Assembly: GCA_963556495.2 (NCBI GenBank)
Contig: OY747723.1
Span: forward strand, 10,882,501-10,946,500
Length of the DNA: 64,000 nucleotides
Direction of reading: 5' to 3'
Origin: Valencia hispanica
Taxonomy: Eukaryota; Chordata; Actinopteri; Cyprinodontiformes; Valenciidae
Shown: in pieces, positions 10,553 to 19,439 of the stretch
Numbering within the stretch: position 1 is the first letter of the stretch
Layout of the letters: each line of letters starts with the position of its first letter
Position numbers and translations under genes: made by a program
Notes under the pieces: generated by a model
Told to the model about the DNA's origin: nothing
Databases searched by the model: none
Seen by the model: only the letters and a program-made list of their open reading frames with translations

Positions 10553-11123
10553 CTCCGGAACCATACGACAGAAGGCTCAGGATGACACTGATGAGGACAT
10601 GCAGGCAATATTGGATGACCCAAACAGTGCATCGTACGAGAAAATTAAACGCTACCACGCATTACTTCAGAAATACCTAACCCTCCTTAAGCAAGGAGAG
10701 AACGAAGAGCCGTGTGTCACCCTATCGCTGCAGAGAGACCGTGCGAATGATGACCCCCCGAAGGACAACCAGATCGTTAGCGGGTATAGCCGAGGTTTAG
10801 ACGGTCTAGACTCCGCAGAGACCTCTTCTACACCTGCCGTTGAGAGTGTCGTGGATGAGAGAGCAGGCATGAAATCAAAAAATAAAAAGCGCGTATTGAT
10901 GTCACCAGTTTGGCCGTCTTTAAAGGCTTCAACTGCTACAAAACGGCGGGAAAGGAGGTCGTTCATGATGTCACCAGTTTGGCCTCAGAATGCGCAGGTA
11001 CCACGCAGAAAGCGTAAGAGTGTTACCTTATCACCCCTCTGGACCAGAGCGGAAGATCATTTCAGTAAAAAGTCTCTTTGTAAGGCAACCCGAGCCCCCA
11101 GCTGGCTCACATTCTCCCCCTAG
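10479..11123 (+). CDS. Maverick ORF with coiled segment and three SPxW modules, possible core protein
   Basis: An intact 214-codon frame, but its first 25 or so codons overlap the end of the polymerase frame across the deletion junction, so the true start is lost or unclear. An amphipathic segment (YEKIKRYHALLQKYLTLLKQ, about 10630-10695) resembles a short motif I associate with Maverick structural proteins. The C-terminal third is basic and contains the module basic-xxx-SP(V/L)W three times (about 10891, 10963, 11021). The first two share 19 identical bases (tgatgtcaccagtttggcc), implying recent internal duplication. Function unknown; a DNA-binding core or minor virion protein is an inference. 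Confidence 0.6.
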   Translation: MTLRASQKMFLVSPHQLNCLKQRDNSGTIRQKAQDDTDEDMQAILDDPNSASYEKIKRYHALLQKYLTLLKQGENEEPCVTLSLQRDRANDDPPKDNQIVSGYSRGLDGLDSAETSSTPAVESVVDERAGMKSKNKKRVLMSPVWPSLKASTATKRRERRSFMMSPVWPQNAQVPRRKRKSVTLSPLWTRAEDHFSKKSLCKATRAPSWLTFSP

Positions 11124-11159
11124 CTGCATGACTACTGAATAAGCGTTGTTTCTTTTCAC

Positions 11160-11165
11160 AATAAA
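11160..11165 (+). terminator. Poly(A) signal AATAAA for the rightward genes
   Basis: AATAAA lies 37 bp after the stop of the 10479-11123 frame. It faces the leftward signal at 11199-11204. Confidence 0.65.
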
Positions 11166-11198
11166 CGATATGTGTTCACATAATTTCATGTGTACAGG

Positions 11199-11204
11199 TT
11201 TATT
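11199..11204 (-). terminator. Poly(A) signal AATAAA for the leftward late genes
   Basis: TTTATT on the + strand gives AATAAA 26 bp beyond the protease stop. The two opposing signals end the two transcription blocks within 45 bp. Confidence 0.65.
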
Positions 11205-11229
11205 TCATTCCATGTTAAACATCATAAGT

Positions 11230-11796
11230 CTAATACATTTGATGCATATTCTCATATCTAAACCCGTAACAATCTTTAAACACATCTAGAGAACAGGTTC
11301 TATGCGTGAAAAACGTGTTTCGCTTCATAGCACATTTCACATACTTTTTGACAAAGTTAGATACAAGCTCATCATTTGATTCAGGAATTTGACAATACTT
11401 TGATAAAACTTGTTGCATGGAGAGACCACAGGCTCTATAGCATAAATAAAAAATACAGTGATGCCCACAAACAGAAGATTGAACGCTCTGAAATGGTTGG
11501 TTATGGTAAATTATCACAGACGAACGATCTTTCAAAAAATCCAAAATGGATGAAGGGTAATAGACAAATTCTGGTGAGTACCCGTAAGAGTCAAAAAACG
11601 TTGCTTTACCACCCTCTTCCAGAGTGAGTGCTAGCCAGTGTTCCCCAGGCATGTTAGAAGGGTGTGTATTGACAATAAAATAAGCCGGTCTGGGGAATGT
11701 TAGTGGTAGCAGCTCCAGTTGGTCGCTGGCCCATACACCGCAGAAAAGCTTCCCAAGCAGATGACTGAGTATTGCATCGAGTTCGTGATTATTCAT
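11230..11796 (-). CDS. Adenain-type cysteine protease (virion maturation protease)
   Basis: 188 codons, apparently intact and starting at ATG. The catalytic set of the adenovirus-protease fold is visible in order: His in GEHWLAL (about residue 53), the acidic residue in TFFDSYG (about residue 69), and Cys in SSVCGHHCIFYL (about residue 110). In Mavericks and adenoviruses this enzyme cleaves capsid and core precursors. Its ATG lies 12 bp after the stop of the capsid gene upstream, consistent with one late transcription block. It is one of the few genes here without a visible break, so the element may not be extremely old. Confidence 0.92.
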   Translation of the reverse strand: MNNHELDAILSHLLGKLFCGVWASDQLELLPLTFPRPAYFIVNTHPSNMPGEHWLALTLEEGGKATFFDSYGYSPEFVYYPSSILDFLKDRSSVIIYHNQPFQSVQSSVCGHHCIFYLCYRACGLSMQQVLSKYCQIPESNDELVSNFVKKYVKCAMKRNTFFTHRTCSLDVFKDCYGFRYENMHQMY

Positions 11797-11808
11797 GTTT
11801 CCAAGTGG

Positions 11809-13113
11809 TTAATAATAATCCACCAAAACTCTTCTTTTAGAGTCTATTTCCAGGATGGAGTCGTAGCACGCGTATACAATCAGCGTTGTTGTGTGCGGTA
11901 ACGGTGTTCTGAATCTCATTTCTAGCCTAATGTTACCACTGCGTACTGGTGATAGTGCTTCAGATTCAGTACATGGGTCGAGATTAAAAGCAAATAATGC
12001 GTAACCCGTGTTAAAGTCCTCCCTAGTTATGCTTAGGGGGAGATCCTTTAAATGCCTCCCTGTGGATGTAAACAGGTTGTAATATTCTCGTACAGAATTA
12101 CCCTAATCGAAGTTGGGCTGGAAGGCCTTTGCAGGAATCTGTCTACCATCACGGGACAGAGCTAGATACTCCATATTATAATGGTTGAATGAAAACGGAT
12201 TCAAATTGCGCGCTCCTGTGAAGGCCTGGTGATTAACAATCGAAAAAAACACATATTTAGGTGTCATACCCAAGAACAGGTTCTCCTGAGTGCATATTCT
12301 TGAATGTTCAGGTATAGAGTGTGTTTTTACATTCACACGCGATACCGGGTACAAAGCATTTCCTTTCATTAATGCGGTCTCATGACCGAGCCGTACGGCG
12401 GGAGATACAGTCACCTTTTTGACAAAGAGAGCTGCACCTAAAATCCATAGTTTGAAAGTAGAATCTGCAGCACCCATAAGACAGAATGCATCGCTTGCTC
12501 GTGTTAGCTTAATTCTTATGTCAACAGAGTTCAAAAGTAGTCTTTCACAGAATATGTCAGCATGAAGCGGTCCTAGCAGGTGCACCTCTCGAGATTGGGC
12601 TGTAAAGGAGGCACGTTGGTTTAATCCTTCATTCGGTCCATCAATAGTCTCTGTAGAATCAATTTCATCGGCTGTATCTTTATAAAAAAGCCCTGCACTG
12701 AACTGGCTTTTAAGGGTTTGATCTGAATAATTAAGCAATGTTTCGATCATAGCTCTATAAGGATGCGTAGCGCTGGACTGCGATATTAAACGGTCTCCAA
12801 GGGTTACATCACATTGGGAAAAAATTGTGTTCAGAGGGTAGTTAATTAAGCCGACCTTAGCGTCACGAGCCATGGGCGAACCGTTAGCATTGCTAATTTT
12901 AACTCTGAGATGGATCAACATGTTATTTAAATCGGTATACGACTCACCCCCACCAGGGATAAAAAATTCTATCGGTCCTCCATCGGTGATGGCTGAAAGG
13001 GGTGAAATCTCAGTGTACAGCTTATCCTCTACCGATAGTTGAGTCATAGGCGCTGAAAATAAGTCAAGCTCACCGAGCGTACACTCTCCCGATTTGACAT
13101 GTAGTAGAGCCAT
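11809..13113 (-). pseudogene. Maverick capsid protein (F54H12.2-like; probable major capsid), internal stop
   Basis: An ORF from ATG at 13113 is open for 336 codons and then meets an in-frame TAG at 12103-12105. Beyond the TAG the same frame stays open for about 97 more codons with clear coding character (for example REYYNLF just after it) to a TAA at 11809-11811. N-terminal motifs include SGECTLGELDLF, PIEFFIPGGG and YTDLNN, the signature of the Maverick protein family often labelled F54H12.2-like. I read it as the jelly-roll major capsid protein; I cannot separate major from minor capsid by eye. The stop makes this copy defective unless read through. Confidence 0.82.
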
Positions 13114-13125
13114 ATTCCTATTCGG

Positions 13126-13521
13126 TTAAAATATGTCAGAGCCTCTGCCGGACTTCCTTCCCCTCTGCCTGCTCACCCTGAGTGGTTTCTTTTTCTTTGT
13201 CTTGGCTTGTTTTCTAGTCATCCAAACACGCTCTCCAGGGGGTCTCTTTCGACCTCGTCTTGATAAGATCATTATTCCTGAACCTTCCTGAGCATCAGAA
13301 TTCTGACCGATCTTGCTCTTGATTTTATTGACCGCCCTCCCAAAGACGTCCGAAGCTATATTCGATGCCGCAGCTTTAAGGTGCGGTTTAGCAATCGACA
13401 CTCCTTTCTTAACAAATGGGGATATAAATCGGAAGAGGCGGGCAAACACAGATCCAAATCCACGACCATACATGACAGGCTGTCCTGAAAACCCGGGTAG
13501 CTCTCCACCCGTCTGGTTCAC
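13126..13521 (-). CDS. Small basic core/membrane-active protein (adenovirus pX/pVI-like)
   Basis: 131 codons, intact. The N-terminus has a Gly/Phe-rich stretch (YGRGFGSVFARLFRF) followed by a predicted amphipathic helix. The C-terminal third is strongly basic (RRGRKRPPGERVW, KTKKKKPLRVSRQRGRK), as expected for a DNA-condensing virion core protein. Adintoviruses and adenoviruses encode small proteins of this make-up beside the capsid genes. It starts only 12 bp before the capsid ATG. The exact homology is an inference from composition and position. Confidence 0.7.
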   Translation of the reverse strand: MNQTGGELPGFSGQPVMYGRGFGSVFARLFRFISPFVKKGVSIAKPHLKAAASNIASDVFGRAVNKIKSKIGQNSDAQEGSGIMILSRRGRKRPPGERVWMTRKQAKTKKKKPLRVSRQRGRKSGRGSDIF

Positions 13522-13557
13522 ATAATATTGTACAAACCGCGTTGGTTCTGGTCTGTG

Positions 13558-14365
13558 TTAAGTATGCCATTTTACCGCAGGTGTCAAAACCGGTTTAAAG
13601 TGCAGCTTCACGATCGTCTTCCCGTATACAAAGTTCACACACTCGTTACGATCTGTTTTTACCTGTATGCAGATTGTCTTAATATAGCTTTTTGAAACGG
13701 GGAGGTAATGCACTGTGTTATACCTCACACCAATCACGTCACCGAATTTACCATTTATGTTTACGACACCGAGCAGAGGTGAGTGACTGTCACCAACAGT
13801 TTGGAAATGGATTATGTCTGTGTAGACAAACAGGTTATATACACCAGTGCCAAGATCCGCTGGGTGGGGCGCAGGTCTGTTGGAGATGGTCCACCATTCG
13901 TCAGCGTTCAAACCGAGCATGATGGAGAGAGGGTTGCTAGCTCGAATTTTGTATCTTCCATCCCCCCTGAAGTCAAATTTTTTCGAGACATTATTGTAGG
14001 TTAGATCGATGCTCCTGTCATATTTCTTCACGGCTGGGACTAGAGCATCTGAGGTCTTTAGGTCTCTCAAAATACCCCCCTCCGGAAAACTTGGACCTGG
14101 CGTATTCTATACGGGGTGTATTCCTCTCATCTTTAGATTTGTCTCCCACCTCATAAACAACCTTCTTTAAATCAATGTATGAATGCTGATCCGACAGGTT
14201 ATACCATGTATGAGGGTAGACAATTTCACACAGTCCCACTACCCAGTCTCCACTTAGCTCAATAGCTTTTGGAAGGTCTGTAGTATAATTTGAGCTCGTT
14301 TTATCTTTAAATACCTCTCCGCTGGCGTTGGAAGGTAGAGTTACATAGAACCCCTCATCAGACAT
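13558..14365 (-). pseudogene. Penton-like minor capsid protein, frameshifted
   Basis: The first frame starts at ATG 14365 (FYVTLPSNASGEVF, IVYPHTWYNL) and the second runs from about 14070 to 13558 (LFVYTDIIHFQTVGD, YNTVHYLPVSKSY). These are the two halves of the single-jelly-roll Maverick protein taken as the penton/minor capsid. The frame changes at the G6 run (C6 on the + strand, 14075-14080), a one-base indel. No other break is seen. It sits directly upstream of the core gene in the late block. Confidence 0.85.
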
Positions 14366-14494
14366 TGTGAATTTGACGGAGCAAAAAAAGTCATCTAAAG
14401 GCTTTGGAGGGTAAGGTTTACTAATTAATCATAGTCTGTAGAACCCACGCTTTATAGTGAATCGACGATGTGTTACACGGTTTTGTGGGCGATA

Positions 14495-15582
14495 TTATTT
14501 GACACTTTTAACATCTGAGGCTCTGACCCAACTGTTGAATTTTTCGGGCCAATTTCTCCACCTCACAAAGACTTGGTCCTCCCCGTTGACTCTCCGCCGC
14601 TTTAAAATCTTGTCCACGTTATACACGCGCTCACCATTAATTTTTACTTTCTGCAAATTCGGCCTCATAAAACGATCCGTGTATTCGATCCTGATCATAA
14701 TCAACTAACTCGTACACTGGGGGGTAGCGGAATATGCAACGGTCAACCGTAAATATTTCATCTGTGAAGCTGTTCTCATATTTCTTATCAAATACCCCAC
14801 ATAGCTTTGATATTCTGACCAGATCCCCTTTCTTAAACTTTGTCTTTATTTTACCAGAGTCTATCGATGGGTGATGCAATAGAGGTTTTTCATGACTTGA
14901 GGAGTATTCTCTGACGTCACTTGCATAGGTGTCATCTTAATGCTCATGTGGAAGCTGTGGTTGTAACTCTCCACTAGCTTTTGAAGGACGTCGATGCACC
15001 GGAAGGTGTTATTAGCGGTGAAATATCTCCACATTCTACCCTTCAGAGTGCGATTGAAGCGCTCAAAAACAGATGCCTTTAGATCACTGGCTGTACTAAA
15101 GTGGGTAATACCATATTTCTTCATCATTAACTTAAATTGTTTATTATAAAACTCTTTACCAGCATCCGTCTGTAATTTTTGTGGAATTTGACTCTCTTGA
15201 AAAACTGATTCAAACCCCTTAACGACCTCACACCCCGTCTTTCTCTTTAAAGCACGCACATACGCCTTTTTTGAAAAGACATCAATCACTGTTAGTAAAT
15301 AGTTGAATCCGTCGTTGTGTTGCCAAGGCTTGCATGTCACATAAGTCGGCCTGGAATTGCTTCAAGGGTTTGGTTACAAAACACGATTCCGGGGAAACTT
15401 TACTCATGCAGGTTTATGCAACGTGTAGGTGTCCTCGCCTGAAAGAAAGTCTTTTACTTTTTCGACACCGATCACACGTCCTTCTCTGTCCTTTAAACCC
15501 CTTCTCAATCTGTCAACACCCCCATAGCTCCCCGGATGGGCGGGGTCATAGTATGCATTGGTCAACACCCTCTGTTCTGACA
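14495..15582 (-). pseudogene. Retrovirus-type DDE integrase with C-terminal chromodomain, several breaks
   Basis: The enzyme inserts the linear element and makes the 6-bp target duplication. An ATG at 15582 opens the N-terminal segment, interrupted by TGA at 15404-15406 (a likely CpG transition) and then by frameshifts near 15378 and 15330. The catalytic core follows on the open stretch to 14861 with the triad D in VIDVFSK, D in TDAGKEF and E in VFERFNR, 33 residues between the last two. A small beta domain (14637-14879) follows. Another frameshift near 14655 leads to a chromodomain-like end (VFVRWRNWPEKFNSWV, about 14520-14565). All catalytic residues survive, but the gene is broken in at least four places. 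Confidence 0.92.
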
Positions 15583-15801
15583 TTTTACTGTCGAATGATA
15601 GTACAGGAGAACGGCTAGTGTAATTTAACCCTTGTATTAATCAGATAGATGAACCATATGATTGGATCAAAGTTTTTTTTTATTACAAGTTTAAAACCAT
15701 AGCATTACACAATTATAAAAACAAATGAATAAAAAGCAAAACACGTCAGGATTAAACTAGAGCATTTATATCAGAGGAGATATAGCCAACATTAGTACAC
15801 A
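15583..15801 (-). other. Spacer between integrase and the unknown gene, with poly(A) signal
   Basis: AATAAA on the - strand (TTTATT at 15679-15684) follows the stop of the 15802-16731 gene by about 120 bp and could end its transcript. Confidence 0.5.
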
Positions 15802-16731
15802 TCAGATTTCATAGCCATAGCATCGGGAGACAGTCCTGAGTTCTTCCAGGATGGCTTCATCATCCCTATCACCATACACAGCTTGAATGGCGTTGTAGAA
15901 CCCCTCCATACTCCTCAGCTCATGTAGAACGGTTTCAGCTACTGTTTTCACCTTCAGATCATCATCATCATGTATGCTCCGATTTACCAGCAGAATTTGA
16001 ATAGCTGGAATGAATCGCGGGGTAAGAAGTTGTCGCATGACTGATTGAAAGTGGAGTTGGTAATAATCCTCATCCATTAGCTCTAGGCCTTGATGCTGCA
16101 ACTGACTGGGATGGCTAATTTGACATCCATAACAGTTATCTTTCTGATAAGCAGCACTGGTAATGTGAAATAGATGCAGAACAGCAGTCTTTACAGCCTT
16201 GATGAACCTGGATGACATCAAACCGTCCACCAGGTCCCATTTGTCAACCTCAGCCAGAGCCGGAGAATCACCCCCCTCATCCTGAGACGCACACCCGTGT
16301 TCCGGTGTCGCGCATTCCGGCGCATCGGGGGTCCCACCATCGCTGGGCGCTGAAGGTCCATCACACTCTCCCTCGAGATCGGGCATAGGCACCGGGGTTG
16401 AAGTAGATAGAGGGGGTCTTACACGGCGATGTTTCGTTGTAGGCGGCCGATAATAGTTGAAATAAGGGTGACCCGCTCCCCCAGCTTCAGGGTTGTATGA
16501 TCCCTCGACCCAAGCGTCGGGCTGGGCATCTGCAGGCAGAATCTCCGAAAGAGAGAACACAGGGGATGGTGGAGAGTAGCATGGCGAGAGCGATGAAATT
16601 GACGGTGGATGATACGGGTTAGCGTAGCCGAACCCCACAGGCGATGGCGGAGTGCTCATCGGCTCATACGGCTGGCCGATCCCCCAGTATGACGGTAGAG
16701 TGGTCTGCTTGACGAATCCTCCCATATCCAT
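15802..16731 (-). CDS. Unknown Maverick gene A: Pro/Ser-rich N-terminus, Cys/His motif
   Basis: 309 codons, intact, starting at ATG 16731 about 63 bp after a TATATAAA box. Residues 1-150 are rich in Pro, Ser, Tyr and Gly and look disordered, with an acidic stretch about 118-160. From about 165 it becomes helical and carries CYGCQISHPSQLQHQGL (Cys 200, Cys 203, His 213). The same helix plus motif occurs in the neighbouring gene at 16992-17597, so the two are paralogues. The last Cys of the motif is Gly here. I do not recognise a family; position by the terminal repeat and its own promoter suggest an early or regulatory role, which is inference. No LxCxE motif is visible. Confidence 0.75.
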   Translation of the reverse strand: MDMGGFVKQTTLPSYWGIGQPYEPMSTPPSPVGFGYANPYHPPSISSLSPCYSPPSPVFSLSEILPADAQPDAWVEGSYNPEAGGAGHPYFNYYRPPTTKHRRVRPPLSTSTPVPMPDLEGECDGPSAPSDGGTPDAPECATPEHGCASQDEGGDSPALAEVDKWDLVDGLMSSRFIKAVKTAVLHLFHITSAAYQKDNCYGCQISHPSQLQHQGLELMDEDYYQLHFQSVMRQLLTPRFIPAIQILLVNRSIHDDDDLKVKTVAETVLHELRSMEGFYNAIQAVYGDRDDEAILEELRTVSRCYGYEI

Positions 16732-16793
16732 CGTCTCGGAGCGAAGATTACGGCAGCCTGGAAGTCCTGGATGTAATGCCGAAGACCAGGAGG

Positions 16794-16801
16794 TTTATAT
16801 A
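16794..16801 (-). promoter_or_regulatory. TATA box of unknown gene A
   Basis: TATATAAA on the - strand, about 63 bp before the ATG at 16731. The DNA upstream (to about 16985) is a diverged copy of the terminal-repeat promoter. Confidence 0.7.
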
Positions 16802-16839
16802 GGAACCTAGCGTACGGGGCGGGGCCTGTAGACTTGTCT

Positions 16840-16985
16840 GGACATGTTCGGCATGAGGGGCGTGATAAATACAACGAATACAAAGCCAAGCAGGGGCAAG
16901 TCGAGCGCCGATTGGTGGACTGTTTTTTATCTACAACTTTAATAGTTTGGAGGGTTTCTTATTTCCAGGTTAAACCAACCAGGGT
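16840..16985 (-). repeat. Inner copy of the duplicated promoter region
   Basis: It aligns with 17735-17870: ggggcgtgataaatac, cgccgattggtggactgttt and the following tttatc, ctttaatagttt and ttatttccag strings recur in the same order with scattered changes. It is a direct, not inverted, duplicate of the terminal-repeat promoter. Confidence 0.85.
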
Positions 16986-16991
16986 AACCTA

Positions 16992-17597
16992 CTAAAAGAG
17001 GGTAGGACCTGTTTGTAACAAATTTTGCTGGGAATAAAACATATTTTGCTTTATAGCATCTACACCTAAACACTGGTGCTCCTGCTGACTGCCTCCCATT
17101 TTGCAAGAGTTACATTGTTTCCGCAGTAAAGTTATGCAGGCATAACCCATAAAATGGCTTAGAGCAGTTTTAATAGCACTGTTGACTGCAGTAGGTATCC
17201 AGTTCTCAATTTCCTCCATTTGATTCTCTTGATCCAGGAAGGAAATCGGAGTCTCGCTTAAAAGAGGAAAGTCTTCTGTAAAAGCCAATGTCGGATTTTT
17301 GTCCAGAGTTGTAGAGGTTGATTTATCGCACATTGAGCGTGTCGTCACGGATGGAATCCCATTTGACAATTCAGATAAAAGCACAGACGTTTCCTCATCA
17401 AGTTCTTCATTTTTAAATTCAACTCTTTTTAGGTCAATGGTTGGAGTTGAGGGAGAAGAGGCTATATGCTTGGACTCAGCTCTGACGCGGTCTGACAATG
17501 ACGCGGGCTTCTGGGATTCCCCTCGAATGAAGCCGGTGATACAGTCTTCGTGAAACCGCTGTTTTCTTTGTTCGTCGCAGCACCGCGCTCCGTGTCC
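16992..17597 (-). CDS. Unknown Maverick gene B: paralogue of gene A, 5' end inside the terminal repeat
   Basis: The frame is open from just after a TAA at 17598-17600 to 16992. It contains the helix AIKTALSHF and the motif CNSCKMGGSQQEHQCLG (Cys 129, Cys 132, His 141, Cys 143 counted from codon 17498), matching gene A. There is no ATG before the Met in TRSMCDK. However, an ATG at 17631-17633, 31 bp after the TATA box, is in this same frame and is cut off by the TAA after 11 codons. That TAA is also in the left repeat. Either the start is after splicing, or the gene is broken. The N-terminal part to about 17472 is terminal-repeat sequence. Confidence 0.6.
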   Translation of the reverse strand, partial: GHGARCCDEQRKQRFHEDCITGFIRGESQKPASLSDRVRAESKHIASSPSTPTIDLKRVEFKNEELDEETSVLLSELSNGIPSVTTRSMCDKSTSTTLDKNPTLAFTEDFPLLSETPISFLDQENQMEEIENWIPTAVNSAIKTALSHFMGYACITLLRKQCNSCKMGGSQQEHQCLGVDAIKQNMFYSQQNLLQTGPTLF

Positions 17598-17663
17598 TTA
17601 AGGTCGGATTGTTGAATGAGGTCCTTCCAGCATGCTGTAGAGATTAACCGTTTTCCGACAGCC

Positions 17664-17670
17664 TTTTATA
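17664..17670 (-). promoter_or_regulatory. TATA box in the right terminal repeat
   Basis: TATAAAA on the - strand, facing gene B and mirroring 6720-6726. The ATG of the short frame at 17631-17633 follows by 31 bp. Confidence 0.65.
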
Positions 17671-17734
17671 CAGGTAAATGCCGCCCGGTGAGCACCGCCC
17701 AAACCGGTTTACCTGACTTGCGGACGTAGGTGAA

Positions 17735-17870
17735 GTCAGGGGCGTGATAAATACAGCGAATACAAAGCAGAGCAGGGGCGTGTCAAACGCCGATTGGTGG
17801 ACTGTTTTTTATCAGTAACTTTAGTAGTTTGATAGATTTATTTCCAGCTTAAAGCAACCAGGTTTAAAGT
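17735..17870 (-). repeat. Outer copy of the duplicated promoter region
   Basis: Direct duplicate of 16840-16985 (see that entry). It is also part of the inverted repeat, so three copies of this promoter segment exist in the element (about 6555-6660, 16840-16985, 17735-17870). Confidence 0.85.
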
Positions 17871-19063
17871 GATGTTTTTTTAAATCCTTATTTGTTTTTA
17901 AAGACTGTGTAATGGTGCATTGTTAAAATCAACAAAAGGATGAGCATCTGCTTCAACATAGCTGTGGGTGAATAAATTCTCTTTTTAGTGCTCTTACAAG
18001 TTTAATTTATCATGGTTGAATTGTTAGAATCAGATGTAATGGTGTCTCTAGAGTGTTGGAGCTAATGTGGTTTTAAATTAAAGTCAGGAAGCTAAAAAGC
18101 ACCTTTTAACTGTTTAAAATAAAATGGAATGCTCAAGGAGTCATGTTGAGACAGAGCCCAGACCGTATAATATTAAAGGGACTTGTTCGGACATGTTCTG
18201 ATGACACTGAGGAGTTAGATTCAAACCATTGGGGGCGCTATATATACTATAGGCTGTAATTTAATTTTTGAGCCACTAGGGGGAGGTATTTTCACATTTG
18301 GGTGTAATGTTACTTTGATCCACTAGAGGGGGCCAATTATACAATAGGCTGTTATATTAATTTTGAACCACTAGAGGGAGGTATTTATATATTTTGGTGT
18401 AATACTATTTATTGGGCCACTAGGGGGAGGTATTTTCATATATGCATGTAGTTTAATTTTTGAGCCACTAGGGGGAGGTATTTTCATATTTGCATGTCAT
18501 TTAATTTTTGAGCCACTAGGGGGAGGTATTTTTACATTTGCATGTAATGTTACTTTGATCCACTAGAGGGGGCCAATTATACAATAGGCTGTTATATTAA
18601 TTTTGAACCACTAGAGGGAGGCATTTATAAGTTTTGGTGTAATAGTATTTATTGGGCCACTAGGGGGAGGTATTTTCATTTTTTGCATGTAGTTTAATTG
18701 TAGAACCACTAGAGGGAGCCATTTAGTGCCATATTTTGACAGGTGGGCGTGACCATCAGGGGGCGTACCCTATTTCGACAGGTGGGCGTGTCCTATTTTG
18801 ACAGGTGGGCGTGGCCACCAGGGGACGTACCCCATTTTGACAGGCGGGTGTGTCCTATCTTGACAGGTGGGCGTGGCCACCAGGGGGCGTATCCCATTTT
18901 GACAGGTGGGCGGGGCCATCAGGGGGGCGTATCCAGAAGGGGGCATGACCGGAAGGGGCGTTTCCGGAAGTGGTCGTGCCCGGAAGTGGGCGTGGTCGGG
19001 GGCGTGGTCGGAAGGGCCGTGGTCTCATTTGCATTTTGACAGCTAGTGGTCTATACTTTCTCT

Positions 19064-19069
19064 AGCATC
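19064..19069 (+). repeat. Target-site duplication, right copy (AGCATC)
   Basis: Exact repeat of 5248-5253, immediately after the final CT of the Maverick. Confidence 0.93.
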
Positions 19070-19439
19070 CTATAAGGTAGAATATCATCAACAAGCAAAT
19101 TGTTTAGTCATTCAGTTCAAAAAGTAAAACTCCTGTCAAAATTCAAAACACACAGAACTTTCACATAACAAAAGCCCAGAATTCAGTTTCTCAATAAATA
19201 TTGCATAAGACCAAAAAAAAAGACACATGGAAGACTGCTGACTGGATAAGCCACAAAAAGGTCATTACTGAAAAAGCTGGATGTTCACAGGGTGCTGTAT
19301 TAATGTAAAGTTTAGTAGAAGGACAAACTGCTAGGACAAACTTCACACTGGACAAACTAACTATCCAGTGTTTCCTACTCAGCAATGATTTGGGAAGCAA
19401 TGTGGTTGCTCCCAGAGGGAAATTAGGTGTTGTTGTACC

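Larger units (their letters stand above)
5254..19063. mobile_element. Maverick/Polinton (adintovirus-like) integration, 13,810 bp, defective
   Basis: Ends are AGAGAAAGTATAGACC and its reverse complement, starting AG and ending CT as in Polintons, with 6-bp target duplications and inverted repeats of about 1.6 kb. Genes in order: type B DNA polymerase remnants (+, 7596-10552), a putative core gene (+, 10479-11123), adenain-type protease (-), capsid protein (-), basic core protein (-), penton-like protein (-), DDE integrase with chromodomain (-), and two related unknown genes (-) at the right end. Missing are the polymerase C-terminal half and the FtsK/HerA-type packaging ATPase, and I found no room for the latter. 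With every large gene broken, this copy cannot make virions or move by itself. It lies in the FNDC4 intron. Confidence 0.97.
17472..19063 (-). repeat. Maverick right terminal inverted repeat
   Basis: It is the reverse complement of 5254-6908 with small differences (for example tgtatcacc here, tgtgtcacc on the left; fewer GC-rich units; an extra 10-bp ccgcgtcaga). Its inner edge at gctgagtcc lies within the coding frame of gene B. The mirror CTAGTGG array is at 18235-18720 and the GC-rich repeats at 18722-19040. Confidence 0.92.

Noticed and set aside
15802..17597. Small-DNA-tumour-virus-like oncogene (LxCxE) in genes A or B
   Set aside because: No LxCxE motif is visible in either frame, so there is no basis for that label.
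5254..19063. Packaging ATPase gene
   Set aside because: I looked through both strands of the element and found no Walker-type reading frame and no unassigned space large enough.
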